Shown here in pieces: positions 1 through 11,900 of a stretch of 64,000 bases of DNA. Each line of letters opens with the position of its first letter. The first letter of the stretch is position 1. The notes below the pieces were generated by a model. The model ran no database searches. It was not told where the DNA came from and worked only from the letters and a program-made list of their open reading frames with translations. This DNA comes from Deltaproteobacteria bacterium HGW-Deltaproteobacteria-14. GTDB taxonomy: Bacteria > Myxococcota_A > UBA9042 > PHBI01. Made by a program: the position numbers and the translations under genes. The stretch lies in assembly GCA_002841945.1 (NCBI GenBank), contig PHBI01000013.1, positions 1-64,000 on the forward strand, written 5' to 3'.

Positions 1-1270
1 TCGCCGCCCTCGGGAGGCGACGGCGTGCTCCCGTCGCCGCCGAAGAGCAGCGCCGCGGCGACGCCGCCGAGGATGAGGAAGGCGGCGGCGGCGATCCACA
101 GCCCGCGGCGGCTCTCCCGCGGGGCGGGGGCCCGAGCACCTCGACGTCGTCGAGCTCGCGCGCGTCTACGATGCCCGACGGCTCGAGCGGGATCGCCAGC
201 GCCTCGGCGGTGGCCGTGAACTCGAGGATCTCGGCCGGGATGGCCTCCTCCTCGACCGTCCGCTCGATGTCCGCCTCGCCGTCGACCAGGGTGCGCGACA
301 GGATCGGGATCCCCTCGAAGGGCGTGTCGTCGGCCGACGGGTGCGCCGTCGGCGCGTCGTCAGGGGACCCGACGAAGGCCGCGCCGCCCGGCGCGGAGGG
401 GGTCCCGGAGACGTACACCTGCTCGTACAGCGGGGCGTCGAGCGCGACCTGAGCCGCCCGCCACGCCGGACCCACCGCCGCCTCGAGGGCCTGCCCCAGC
501 TCGCCGACGCTGGCGTAGCGCAGCTCCGGCTGGCGCGCCGTGGTGCGGACGTAGACCTCGTCGAGCGGCGGCGGCACGTCGAGCCCCTGGACCATCAGGG
601 AGTGCCCGGGCTCGGTGAGCCCCCGCGCCAACAAGTAGCCCAGCACCAGCCCGCAGGCGTAGATGTCGGTCGCGGGCCCCTCGGGGGCGACGTCGTAGAG
701 CTGCTCCGGCGCCAGCCACGCGGCGCGCAGCGGCGGGAGCTCACCGGGGGGGAGCTCCGACGGCGGGTCGAGGTGCCAGGGGTTCGAGAGCCAGACGTGG
801 CCGCCGGCGACGCGGACGGTCGACGGTCCGATGGCGCCATGGACGCCGTGGGCGTGGATCACGCCGAGGGCGCCGAGGAGCTGCCCCACGATGCGGTACG
901 CCGCCTCCGGCGCCGCTGGAGCGTCACGCCCCTCCCGGCGCCACAGGGTCAACGGCTGGCCGATGACCGGATCGGCGACGACGTAGACGGGAGCGTGCTC
1001 GTCGGCGACCAGCCGCACCGCCGCCAGGTTCGGGTGTCGGTAGCGCAGCGCGCGGCGGATCCGCTCGAGGTTGCGCTTGCGATAGGGCGCGACGAAGAAC
1101 GCCGGGTGGAAGACGGTGATGGCGACGGGCTCGTCGCTGACCGTGTCGCGCGCGGCGTAGAGCACGCCGTAGGCGAGCGCCTCGATCTCCGCCTCGATCA
1201 GGTAGCGACCATCCAGGGTGGAGGGGACGTCCGGCCGCCAGGCTCCCGGTTGTCGCGTCGCGCTCATCAT
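1..1270 (-). CDS. Protein kinase-like protein, catalytically dead (pseudokinase), truncated at window edge
   Basis: The ORF opens MSATRQPGAWRP and carries a Ser/Thr kinase fold of about 270 residues. Later subdomains are kept: an APE-like WLAPEQL and a subdomain IX segment TDIYACGLVLGYLL. The catalytic positions are not. The VAIK lysine is VAIT, the HRDxKPxN loop is HGAIGPST, and no DFG is visible (VWLSNPW). This predicts a non-catalytic scaffold or sensor. An acidic linker follows, and near positions 113-133 the frame appears to shift. The next frame encodes a transmembrane helix (GLWIAAAAFLILGGVAAALL) expected for a kinase-plus-TM protein, whereas the original frame runs as Pro/Ser/Ala/Arg-rich sequence off the edge with no stop. 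GGAGG directly abuts the tandem ATGs at 1270/1267. It is absent from the ORF track because it has no stop in the window. The kinase-fold call is solid; the role is unknown. Confidence 0.72.
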   Translation of the reverse strand, partial: MMSATRQPGAWRPDVPSTLDGRYLIEAEIEALAYGVLYAARDTVSDEPVAITVFHPAFFVAPYRKRNLERIRRALRYRHPNLAAVRLVADEHAPVYVVADPVIGQPLTLWRREGRDAPAAPEAAYRIVGQLLGALGVIHAHGVHGAIGPSTVRVAGGHVWLSNPWHLDPPSELPPGELPPLRAAWLAPEQLYDVAPEGPATDIYACGLVLGYLLARGLTEPGHSLMVQGLDVPPPLDEVYVRTTARQPELRYASVGELGQALEAAVGPAWRAAQVALDAPLYEQVYVSGTPSAPGGAAFVGSPDDAPTAHPSADDTPFEGIPILSRTLVDGEADIERTVEEEAIPAEILEFTATAEALAIPLEPSGIVDARELDDVEVLGPPPRGRAAAGCGSPPPPSSSSAASPRRCSSAATGARRRLPRAA

Positions 1271-1613
1271 CCTCCGCCGATCGCTCTCGCGCCGCGTCGA
1301 GGGCGTGTGACCTCCGCCTGCTCCCCCGCGGGCCCCCGTCGACCGCGAAACCTAGAGGATCGCGCCGCATATGTCGATAGCCTCGCCGCGCACCGCGTCG
1401 ACAAGGCCGCGACCGCGGCGCTCGCGGCCCGCCCCCCCGCGCCCGTTCAGAACGCGCTTCGCTGCCCCCTGAGCGGATCCTGGGCCGCTTGTGGAGGCGG
1501 CGGAGCCGCCGGTTCAGGCGCTCGTTCAGCCCGGGGAAATGCACGCGCGTGCTGCTCCCCGCAGGCTGCTGGACAGGGCGACGCCGGCCGGCCCGAGGGA
1601 CCGGCCGCGGACG
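1271..1613. other. Intergenic region, no gene seen
   Basis: The region lies between the pseudokinase start and the clpA stop. It holds GC-rich inverted repeats, for example GGCGGCGGAGCCGCCG near 1496 and CGGCCGG/CCGGCCG near 1590-1610. These could end clpA transcription, but none has a T-tract. Overlapping ORFs in the track here are Arg/Pro-rich shadows. Confidence 0.5.
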
Positions 1614-4001
<2,388 letters not shown>

Positions 4002-4031
4002 CTGACTCCTCGTCGGCGAGAGGGGGTCCGG

Positions 4032-4376
4032 CTACTCGTCCGGCTCGGTGGTGCACTGCAGGGGCATCCCATTGTCCTCCGCCAGCTCCATCACCTGGGC
4101 CGCTTTGGTCTCGGCCACGTCACGCGTGTAGACGCCAGCCACCCCGTAGCCCTTGTGATGAATCGCCAGCATGAGGTGGTTGGCCGCCGACTCGTCCTTG
4201 TGGAACACAACTTGAAGCACCCACACCACGAATTCCATAGTGGTGTAGTCGTCGTTGTGGAGCAGCACCCGCCACAGCTTCGGCCGCTGCACCTTCGGGT
4301 CGCGCTCGAGGACGGTCTGCTGACCGCCCCCGGGCTTTCCCTGGTCAGGCTCATTGGGGCGTTTCGGGTCCGACAT
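4032..4376 (-). CDS. clpS: ATP-dependent Clp protease adaptor ClpS
   Basis: This 114-residue protein is the N-degron adaptor that delivers substrates to ClpA. A disordered Pro/Gly/Gln N-terminus of about 25 residues precedes the ClpS core, with the family signature WRVLLHNDDYTTMEFVVWVL and later VFHKDESAANHLML and GVAGVYTRDVAETKAAQV. I chose ATG 4376 over the longer track ORF (4032..5771) because AGGGGGA lies just upstream and the family length fits. The longer ORF is a read-through into antisense-like sequence of the oxidoreductase gene. It lies immediately upstream of clpA in the same direction. Confidence 0.96.
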   Translation of the reverse strand: MSDPKRPNEPDQGKPGGGQQTVLERDPKVQRPKLWRVLLHNDDYTTMEFVVWVLQVVFHKDESAANHLMLAIHHKGYGVAGVYTRDVAETKAAQVMELAEDNGMPLQCTTEPDE

Positions 4377-4471
4377 CGGGTCCCCCTGCTGGGTGTCGCG
4401 GATATGGATGGTAGGAGCAAGCGCGGCTGGCGCCAAATCGTCGGCGGCCGCCGCGGCGGCGATCCCCGGGC

Positions 4472-5743
4472 TCAGGTCGGGAGCGCGTTGAAGGCGCGCG
4501 CGAGCTCCCGCGCCTCGACGATGTTGTCCTCGATGGAGCAGTAGGTCCACGACCCGTAGCGCCCGACCGAGTGGACGCCGCGGAGGCCCAGGATCCGCTT
4601 CTTCTCGGCCACGTCGCGCAGCGAGTCCCGGGTGATGTGGACATAGGCCGGATCGAGCACCACGTGGTGGTGAGAGACCAGGCGGTGGCCGTCGACGACC
4701 CCGACCCGCGCCAGATCCGCCAGCACCCGCGCGCGCATCGCGGCGACGGTGTCCGCGTCGACGATGGCGTCTCCGGGGTAGCCGATCTCGACGTAGAGGC
4801 TCATCCGGTCGGTGTCGAAGATGTTGTCGTAGAAGCCGATCCGGTAGAACGCCGTGTCCCGCGCCGCGAAGTAGATCCAGTGGATCCCCTCGAGCCCCTT
4901 CTTGTCGAAGCCCAGGTTGAAGACCAGGACCTTGTTCCAGCTGTAGACGGCCGGGTCGTGTTCGAGGCCGGTGAGCCCGAGGAGCCGAAAGAACGGGGCC
5001 GAGCTGATGACGTAGTCGAAGGCGTAGCGCTCGCCGGTCGCGGTGGTGGCGACCTTGGCGGCCAGATCGATCCCCGTCACCCGCTGCCCGAAGCGGACGC
5101 GCCCCGGATCGATGTCGCGAGCGAGGGCGTGGATGTACTGGATCGCGCCGCCCTCGGGGTAGGTGAAGGTGCTGTTGTAGCTCGCGTTGTCCGCGCGGCG
5201 GAAGTTGCCGATGACGTCCGCCGGATCCGCCCACGGGAAGAAGCGGCCCATCGCGTCGACGTCGAGGGTCGCGAGATCGGTGGCGTAGAGCTTCTCGTTG
5301 TAGGGGATGAGGAACTTCTCGGCGATCGATCGCCCGAACTTCGCGTAGAGCATCTCGCGGAAGTTCTCGGGGGTGGCGGTCGTGTCGCGATCGAAGAGGT
5401 CGTAGAGGCAGTCGATCAGCTCGTCCTGGGGGAGCTGATGGATGTTCTTCTGGAACGGGAAGTCGATGAGGCGATCGCCGTGGCGGATGCGGCTGTCCTT
5501 GGCGATCTTGCGGACGCGCTGATCCCCCATCCGGGCGACCAAGTACCGCTCGATCTCGGGGTGCTTGAAGTGGAAGAAGTGGCCCGAGTAGTCCCAGACG
5601 AAGCCGTCCTGGCGGACGGTCTTGCAGTAGCCGCCCACCTCCGCGTCGGCCTCGAGCACCAGGTAGTCGTCGCTGTCCACCCAGTTGGCGAAGGACAGGC
5701 CGCTGACGCCGGCCCCGATGATGAGGAATCGAGTCTTCTCCAC
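4472..5743 (-). CDS. FAD-dependent oxidoreductase, amine-oxidase/UDP-galactopyranose mutase-like
   Basis: The 423-residue protein begins with a dinucleotide-binding motif ([15 protein letters not shown]) followed by the acidic end of beta-2 ([15 protein letters not shown]). DYSGHFFHF resembles the conserved GGHxFH patch of the protoporphyrinogen oxidase/amine oxidase and GLF superfamily. [25 protein letters not shown] follows the arrangement of UDP-galactopyranose mutase-like flavoproteins, and a C-terminal [18 protein letters not shown] is the typical FAD-closing segment. I placed the start at GTG 5743, with GGAGG about 7 bases upstream; the track start at 6616 reads through unrelated sequence. 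Substrate is unknown; a sugar-nucleotide or polyprenyl-pathway role is possible. It sits upstream of clpS in the same direction, but the relation is probably incidental. Confidence 0.8.
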   Translation of the reverse strand: MEKTRFLIIGAGVSGLSFANWVDSDDYLVLEADAEVGGYCKTVRQDGFVWDYSGHFFHFKHPEIERYLVARMGDQRVRKIAKDSRIRHGDRLIDFPFQKNIHQLPQDELIDCLYDLFDRDTTATPENFREMLYAKFGRSIAEKFLIPYNEKLYATDLATLDVDAMGRFFPWADPADVIGNFRRADNASYNSTFTYPEGGAIQYIHALARDIDPGRVRFGQRVTGIDLAAKVATTATGERYAFDYVISSAPFFRLLGLTGLEHDPAVYSWNKVLVFNLGFDKKGLEGIHWIYFAARDTAFYRIGFYDNIFDTDRMSLYVEIGYPGDAIVDADTVAAMRARVLADLARVGVVDGHRLVSHHHVVLDPAYVHITRDSLRDVAEKKRILGLRGVHSVGRYGSWTYCSIEDNIVEARELARAFNALPT

Positions 5744-5959
5744 GCCCGCCTCCGCGATTCCAGCTCCGCACCCGCGCCCGGATGGCGCGCCCGAGTGGCG
5801 CCCGGCGGACGGGGGGGCGGACCTTAACCCGACCGCGGACGCGCGGGAAGGGCCGAGCCAGCGCCCCCGCGAGCTACTCGTTCCTTGACCCGGGCGGGTG
5901 GCTCGGGCAAGGACCGAGGCGACCCACCCGCACGCGCCCGACCCCGAACGGAGGCCCCG
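5744..5959. other. Divergent intergenic region
   Basis: This 216 bp gap separates the divergent oxidoreductase (minus) and Cys-repeat lipoprotein (plus) genes and must hold both promoters. I see no clear sigma70 pair, only GC-rich sequence. Confidence 0.4.
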
Positions 5960-7807
5960 GTGAAGACGACGTCGATGACGGCCCTCCTGACGGCGCTGGC
6001 CACACTCGCGAGCGCCTGCGGCGGCGGGAGCTCGGGCCCGTGCGCCGACGGGGCGACCCGCTGCGCCGGCGCCGAGCTCCAGACCTGCGGCGGCGGCGCG
6101 TGGACGGCCACCACCGACTGCGCGGCGTCGCAGCTCGTGTGCACCAGCTCGCCCGGCGAAGGCGCGCGCTGCGCGGCGCCCCCCGCCCCCGAGTGCGCCG
6201 TCGGGGCCCAGGGCTGCCTCGTCGACCTCCAGCGCGAGTGCAGCGCCGACGGCTGGACCGACGTCGCGGACTGCGCGCTCGGCGGCCAGACCTGCGTCCA
6301 GCTCAGCGCGACGGCGGCCGCGTGCCTGGCCCAGTGCCAGGAGGGGGATGCGCGGTGCGTCCCCGACAACGCCGTCCAGACCTGCGTCCAGGGGGCCTGG
6401 ATCGAGACCGACCGCTGCGCCGTGTCGGACCGGCTGTGCGTGGCGACGTCGTTCAACACCGCCGAGTGTCGCCGCGACTGCGTCGAGGACGAGGTGCGCT
6501 GCACCGAGAACACCGTCGAGCGCTGCCGCTACGTCTGGGTGGCGCAGCAGGTCTGTGGCGACGCACAAATCTGCCGCGCACCTGGCGATGGGACGGCCAC
6601 CTGCGTCGATGTGCAATGCGACAACGGGGACTCCCGCTGCGGCGGCCCGCTGCTCGAGAAGTGCGTCGATCAGCTCTGGACGACGGAGGTCGACTGCCGC
6701 GACGACCTCGGGCCCGACGGGCTGTGCCGGCCGGCCGAGGCGGGCGGGCTGACGTGCGCGGCGAGGGAGTGCGATGGCGAGGCACGGCGCTGCCTCGACA
6801 ACGCCGTCGAGCGCTGCGCGGCGGGCTTCTGGACCGAGGAGCAGGCGTGCGGCGAGCGGATCTGCGTGGCCGGCGACGGCGCCGCCGAGTGCAAGACGAG
6901 CGAGTGTGAGGACGGGGCGACGCGCTGCGCCGACGAGGCCCTGCAGACGTGCGTCGACAGCTTCTGGGCGGCGCCGACCGGGTGCGGCACGGGCAACGGC
7001 TGTCGCGTCGGGTCACAGGGCGCGGCGTGCGCGCCGAAGGAGTGCGAGGTCGGCCAGACGCGCTGCGAGACGGCGACGGCGGCCGAGACCTGCGCCGGGG
7101 GGTTCTGGGCCCCGCTCGCCACGTGCACCGGGGAGGAGCGCTGCCTCCAGCCGGTCGGCGGCGCCGCCGGCTGCGGGGTCCCGTGCTCCCCCGGCGAGGA
7201 GCGCTGCGGCCCGGCCGGGGTCGAGGTGTGCGGAGGCGACCAGATCTGGGCGCCGGGTCAGGTGTGCTCGGACAGCTGCGTGGCGATCGCATGCAATGGC
7301 GCTGCGGCCTGCATCGGCGGCGCGGGCTGCGTCGACGCCTGCGACGACGACGGCGAGTGCGCGAGCGGCGACTGCCTGCCCTTCTACGCGGCCTGCCGCC
7401 CACCGGCGGCCGGCGCCCTGTGCGCCACCTGCACCTCCGACGCGCAGTGCGGCCTCTTCGGCGACGCATGCATCGACGTCCTCGCCGAGGGCGCCGCGGT
7501 CGAGCGCGCCTGCGCGACCGCCTGTAGCAGCAGCGACGACTGCCCGCGCGCCTTCGCCTGCGACGGCGGCCAGTGCCGCCCCAACGACGGCTTGGTCACC
7601 TATCACACCTGCGCCGCCATCCGGGACCTCCTCAGCGGCAAGTCGTGCATCCCCGGCCTCGACCAGTGCGGCGTCGCCGGGGTCACCGACGGCACGTGCT
7701 ACCTCGGGACGTGTACCATCGGCTGCTTCGGCGACGAAGACTGCCCCGAAGGCGCGCACTGCGCCGACCACACGTTCAGCGACTTCTGCGAGCTCGACAG
7801 CCCCTGA
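5960..7807 (+). CDS. Cys-rich repeat lipoprotein (nine CxxGxxRC...CxxxxW units)
   Basis: This 615-residue predicted outer-surface lipoprotein starts at GTG 5960, with GGAGG seven bases upstream. The longer track start (5885) lacks a leader. A short signal ends in the lipobox LASAC. The mature part has nine tandem units of about 45 residues with the pattern C-x2-G/D-x3-RC-x5-8-C-x3-W-x4-8-C, for example CQEGDARC...TCVQGAW and CEDGATRC...TCVDSFW. After about residue 455 the pattern changes to smaller knots such as [25 protein letters not shown] and [13 protein letters not shown], typical of myxobacterial Cys-rich proteins. A disulfide-rod surface or adhesion role is inference. No catalytic domain was recognised. 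Confidence 0.8.
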   Translation: MKTTSMTALLTALATLASACGGGSSGPCADGATRCAGAELQTCGGGAWTATTDCAASQLVCTSSPGEGARCAAPPAPECAVGAQGCLVDLQRECSADGWTDVADCALGGQTCVQLSATAAACLAQCQEGDARCVPDNAVQTCVQGAWIETDRCAVSDRLCVATSFNTAECRRDCVEDEVRCTENTVERCRYVWVAQQVCGDAQICRAPGDGTATCVDVQCDNGDSRCGGPLLEKCVDQLWTTEVDCRDDLGPDGLCRPAEAGGLTCAARECDGEARRCLDNAVERCAAGFWTEEQACGERICVAGDGAAECKTSECEDGATRCADEALQTCVDSFWAAPTGCGTGNGCRVGSQGAACAPKECEVGQTRCETATAAETCAGGFWAPLATCTGEERCLQPVGGAAGCGVPCSPGEERCGPAGVEVCGGDQIWAPGQVCSDSCVAIACNGAAACIGGAGCVDACDDDGECASGDCLPFYAACRPPAAGALCATCTSDAQCGLFGDACIDVLAEGAAVERACATACSSSDDCPRAFACDGGQCRPNDGLVTYHTCAAIRDLLSGKSCIPGLDQCGVAGVTDGTCYLGTCTIGCFGDEDCPEGAHCADHTFSDFCELDSP

Positions 7808-7810
7808 AGG

Positions 7811-7852
7811 GCACCGCGGGCGCGGCGCACGCCGCCACCGCGCGGTGCTTTA
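7811..7852 (+). terminator. Possible terminator hairpin after the Cys-repeat lipoprotein
   Basis: GCACCGCG (7811-7818) pairs with CGCGGTGC (7841-7848), with GC-rich secondary pairing inside, followed by TTTA. It begins three bases after the stop codon. The U-tract is short. Confidence 0.45.
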
Positions 7853-7928
7853 CGGGGCCGACCGCATTGAGCATGATGCCGCGCGTCGGGCCGGCGGACC
7901 GGTCCCCCACCCCCTTAGTGAGGTCCCT

Positions 7929-8894
7929 GTGAAGCACTCCCCCATGAACGCGCTCCGCCCGCGCCCCCGCGGCAACGGCCCCTTCGCCCTCCTCGCGGTG
8001 GCCGCCGTCGCGGCCGCGCCGTTGTTCGCGCTCGGCGGCTGCGGCGGCGGCGGCGCGGCCGCCAAGCTCGCCTCCGCCCACGTCCCCGCCGAGGCCGACT
8101 ACGTAGGTGGCGTCGACGTGCAGGGCGCCCTCAAGAGCGACATGCTCAAGGGCCTGCTCAGCGACCAGGGCATGTCGATCGACGTGCTCACCAAGGGCCT
8201 GTCTGAGAAGGGCATCAAGCTCGACGAGCTGAAGACCATCGCATTCGGCGCGGTCAAGGGTGAGGGTGGCGTCCCGAAGGACCTGCTCCTCATCGGCAGC
8301 GGCAGCTTCGACGCCACCGCCCTCAAGAGCGCCATCGACGGCGCGAAGATGGCCGAGCTCGCCGCGACCGGGGACATACCGGTCAAGTTCCAGCAGATCG
8401 AGATCGTGAACCCGACGACGGTGGTGATGGGCTCGGGAGACCTCGTCAAGCGGTCGATGGGGGTGGCCTCGGGCGCCAACAAGTCCATCGACACCCGCAC
8501 GGAGCTCAAGGAGCTGCGCGGCGCCGTCGACGAGGGCGCGACCGTGTGGTTCGCCGGGCCGGTGCCGGACGGGATGGACCGCATGGGCGGCCTGGGGATG
8601 ATGGGCGGCGCGGACCTCGGCAAGCCCACCCACTTCGCCGTCTCCGCGGACATCGGCTCGAGCGTCAAGATCAAGCTCGCCATTCGCTTCGCGAGCGGGG
8701 ACGCGGGCGCCGTCGCCTCGCAGATGGACGCCGCCCTCGGCATGGCGAGCGGGCTGATGTCGGGCCCCGAGGCGGACGTGCTGTCGAGCCTCGACATCTC
8801 GGGCTCGGGGCAGGTCCTCAAGGCGTCGGTCACCCTGAGCAAGGACTTCCTCGAGAAGGCCGCCAAGGGCGGCGGCCTCGGGCTCCCGTTCTGA
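7929..8894 (+). CDS. Predicted lipoprotein of unknown function
   Basis: The protein has 321 residues. GTG 7929 has GAGG just upstream; ATG 7944 is an alternative start. The leader (FALLAVAAVAAAPLFALGGC) ends in a lipobox, followed by a Gly linker. The mature part alternates short beta and helix segments, with a VTLSK near the C-terminus. Its layout (HVPAEADYVGGVDVQGAL early, GATVWFAGPVPDG in the middle) resembles families of exported alpha/beta proteins in Myxococcota whose function is not known. It lies 15 bp upstream of the glutamate dehydrogenase gene, so the two may be co-transcribed. I do not recognise a named domain. Confidence 0.7.
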   Translation: MKHSPMNALRPRPRGNGPFALLAVAAVAAAPLFALGGCGGGGAAAKLASAHVPAEADYVGGVDVQGALKSDMLKGLLSDQGMSIDVLTKGLSEKGIKLDELKTIAFGAVKGEGGVPKDLLLIGSGSFDATALKSAIDGAKMAELAATGDIPVKFQQIEIVNPTTVVMGSGDLVKRSMGVASGANKSIDTRTELKELRGAVDEGATVWFAGPVPDGMDRMGGLGMMGGADLGKPTHFAVSADIGSSVKIKLAIRFASGDAGAVASQMDAALGMASGLMSGPEADVLSSLDISGSGQVLKASVTLSKDFLEKAAKGGGLGLPF

Positions 8895-8909
8895 ACCACC
8901 CGGGAGCAG

Positions 8910-11900
8910 ATGATGCACAGCCACCTCGACCGCGCCGAGCTTATCAGCCGCCTCCTCGGTGAGCTCACCGAGCCGGATCCGGTCGGGGACCCGAGCTGTG
9001 CTCATCTGCTCTCGCCGTTCGCCCGCGCCGTCGTGCGGCGCGTCGACGACAGCTATCTCTACCGCCACAACATGACGACCCTCGGCAAGCAGCTCACCGA
9101 GAGCTTCCGCTGGGCGGTCCCGGTCATGACCCGGCGCGAGGTGGCGGTGCGCGCCTTCGAGCCGAGCGTGAGCAGCCACGGCTACCGGCTCGAAGGCGGC
9201 GTCGTCGAGACCCTGATGCCGGACCAGCCGTTCATCTTCGACACGCTCAAGCTCTTCATGGAGCACTGGAGCGTGCGCGTCCACAACGTCCTCCACATCA
9301 TCCTGCCCATCAAGATCGCCGAGGACGGCACCCTCGACGCCATCGACTCGAGCGCGGAGGGCGCAGAGAACATCAGCTACACCCGCTGGTACGTCGAGTG
9401 GCCGACGCGCCACGGCGCTCGGCAGGTGCAGGCGGAGGTCTCCCGCCGCCTCGTCCTCGCGCGCCAGATGGTCGAGGACTTCCACCGCATGAACCGCGAG
9501 GTGAAGGCGGTCGCCAACGAGTTCGACTACCTCGCGACCCTCGACGGCGCCCCGGAGGCGGCGTGCAGCGAGGTCCGCGACTTCCTCGCCTGGCTCGTCC
9601 GCGACCACTTCGTCTTCATGGGGATCAGCTACTACGCCCGCCGCGGTGAAGCCGTCGCCGTCATCCCCGAGCGCGGCCTGGGCAGCGTCCGCAACGCCGT
9701 CACGCCGGCCGGAGACCACACCGGCGATGTGCTGCGCTTCTTCGCCAGCAGCGCGACCCTGACCTCACCGCTGGCGCGCATCCGCAAGGCCGCCGACGAC
9801 AGCGTCCTGCACCGCCGCGGCAAGGTCGACGAGATCGCCGTGCGCTCCTTCGACCACGCCGGCCTCGCGGTCGGCGGCTTCGTCATCCACGGCATGTTCA
9901 CCTTCAAGGGGCTCGGCGAGCCAGGCGGCTCCATCCCGATCCTGCGCCGCAAGCTCCAGCGGGTGCTCGACAGCGAGGGCACCGTGCGCTCGAGCTACGA
10001 GCACAAGGCGATGGTCCACGCCTTCAACGCGCTCCCGGTCGAGTACCTCTTCGAGGCCGAAGACGAGGCGGTCCGCAGCCTCATCCGGATGACCATCAGC
10101 GCCACCGACACCCACGAGATCGCGACCCACATCGCCGCCGCGCCGGACCTGCGCAGCGCCTACGCCTTCATCGTGATCCCCAAGGAGAACTACTCCGACG
10201 ACCTGCGCCACCTGCTGCAGATGGTGCTGCAGGTCGAGCTCGGCGCCACCTACGCCGACCACCGCGTCCACCTCGGCAAGAGCGGCTCCGTCGCCCTGCA
10301 CTTCTACCTGACCGGCGCGCCGGGCTTCGCCGCCGTCGACCTCGCCGCCGTCGAGGCGAAGCTCGTCGAGGTCGGAACGCCGTGGGAGATGCGCCTGCGG
10401 CGCGCGCTCGCGCGAGAGTTCGGCGACGACGAGGGCGTGCGCCTCTACGACGCCTACGCCGACGCGTTCAGCGAGGGCTACGCAGACATCACCGACCCCC
10501 AGGAGGCGCTGACCGACATCGCCCACCTCGAGGCCGTCATCGACGCCGCGGGGCTCCGCCGCTTCGAGCTCCTGGCGAACCGCGCCGCCCCGGACGAGGC
10601 GCTGCTGCGCATCTATGGGACCACCGATCTGCTGCTGACCGATGTCCTCCCCATCGTCGACAACTTCGGCGTCGTGGTCATCGAGCAGTACGCCTTCGAG
10701 GTCACCCCCGAGCACGTGTCGCACCGCATGACGGTCAACACGCTCCGCGTTCGCCGCGGCGACCCAGACCTCATGCTGCAGCGCAGCGAGCTCGTCGACG
10801 CGCTCAACGCCGTCTTCGACCGCCGCATGCGCAGCGACCGCCTCAACCGGGTGCTCATCCCCGCGCGCCTCCGCTGGCGCGAGGTCGACGTCCTGCGCGC
10901 CTACTTCCAATACGCGCGGCAGCTCGGCAGCCAGCTCACCCTCGAGATCGTCCAGAAGACGCTCATCGCCCACCGCTCCTACGTCCACACCCTCGCGCGC
11001 CTCTTCCGGACCCGCTTCGACCCGGACCTGGCGCTCCTCCCGGCGGCCCGCGCGGTCACCGTCGCCGCCCTCGAGAAGGAGCTCCTCGCGGCCCTCGACG
11101 GGGTCAGCGGCTTCGAGGAGGACCGCATCCTGCGGACCTTCCTCAACCTCATCCAGGCGACCCTGCGCACCAACACCTACCGCTCCTCCACCCCGCAGGA
11201 CGAGCACTACCTGAGCTTCAAGCTCCAGTGCGACCGCATCCCCGACATGCCGGCCCCGCGCCCGCTCTACGAGATCTACGTGCACCACGCGCGCCTCGAG
11301 GGCACGCACCTGCGCGCGGGCAAGGTCGCGCGCGGCGGGATCCGCTGGAGCGACCGCCTCGACGACTACCGCTCCGAGGTGCTGGGGCTCTTGACCACCC
11401 AGGTCATCAAGAACGCGTTCATCGTGCCGACGGGCGCCAAGGGCGGCTTCGTCCTGACGACCCCGCCCGAGGACCCGCTCGAAGCGCGCCGGCTGGCCGG
11501 CGACCTCTACCGCGTCTTCATCCGGGGGCTGCTCGACGTCACCGACAACGTGGTCGCCAGCGTGGTCGTCCCCCCCGCGCGCGTGATCCGCTACGACGAC
11601 GACGATCCCTACCTGGTCGTCGCCGCCGACAAGGGGACCACGCACCTGAGCGACGCGGCCAACGCGATCGCCCGCGACTACGGCTTCTGGCTCGACGACG
11701 CCTTCGCCTCCGGCGGCTCGACGGGCTACGACCACAAGGCGCTGGCGATCGCCGCCCGCGGGGCTTGGGTCGCCGTCCGCCGCCACCTCCTCGAGGTCGG
11801 CCTCGACCCCGAGCGCGACCCCGTCAAGGTCGTCGGCATCGGCGACATGTCCGGCGACGTGTTCGGCAACGGCATGTTGTCGAGCCGCACCCTGCGCCTC

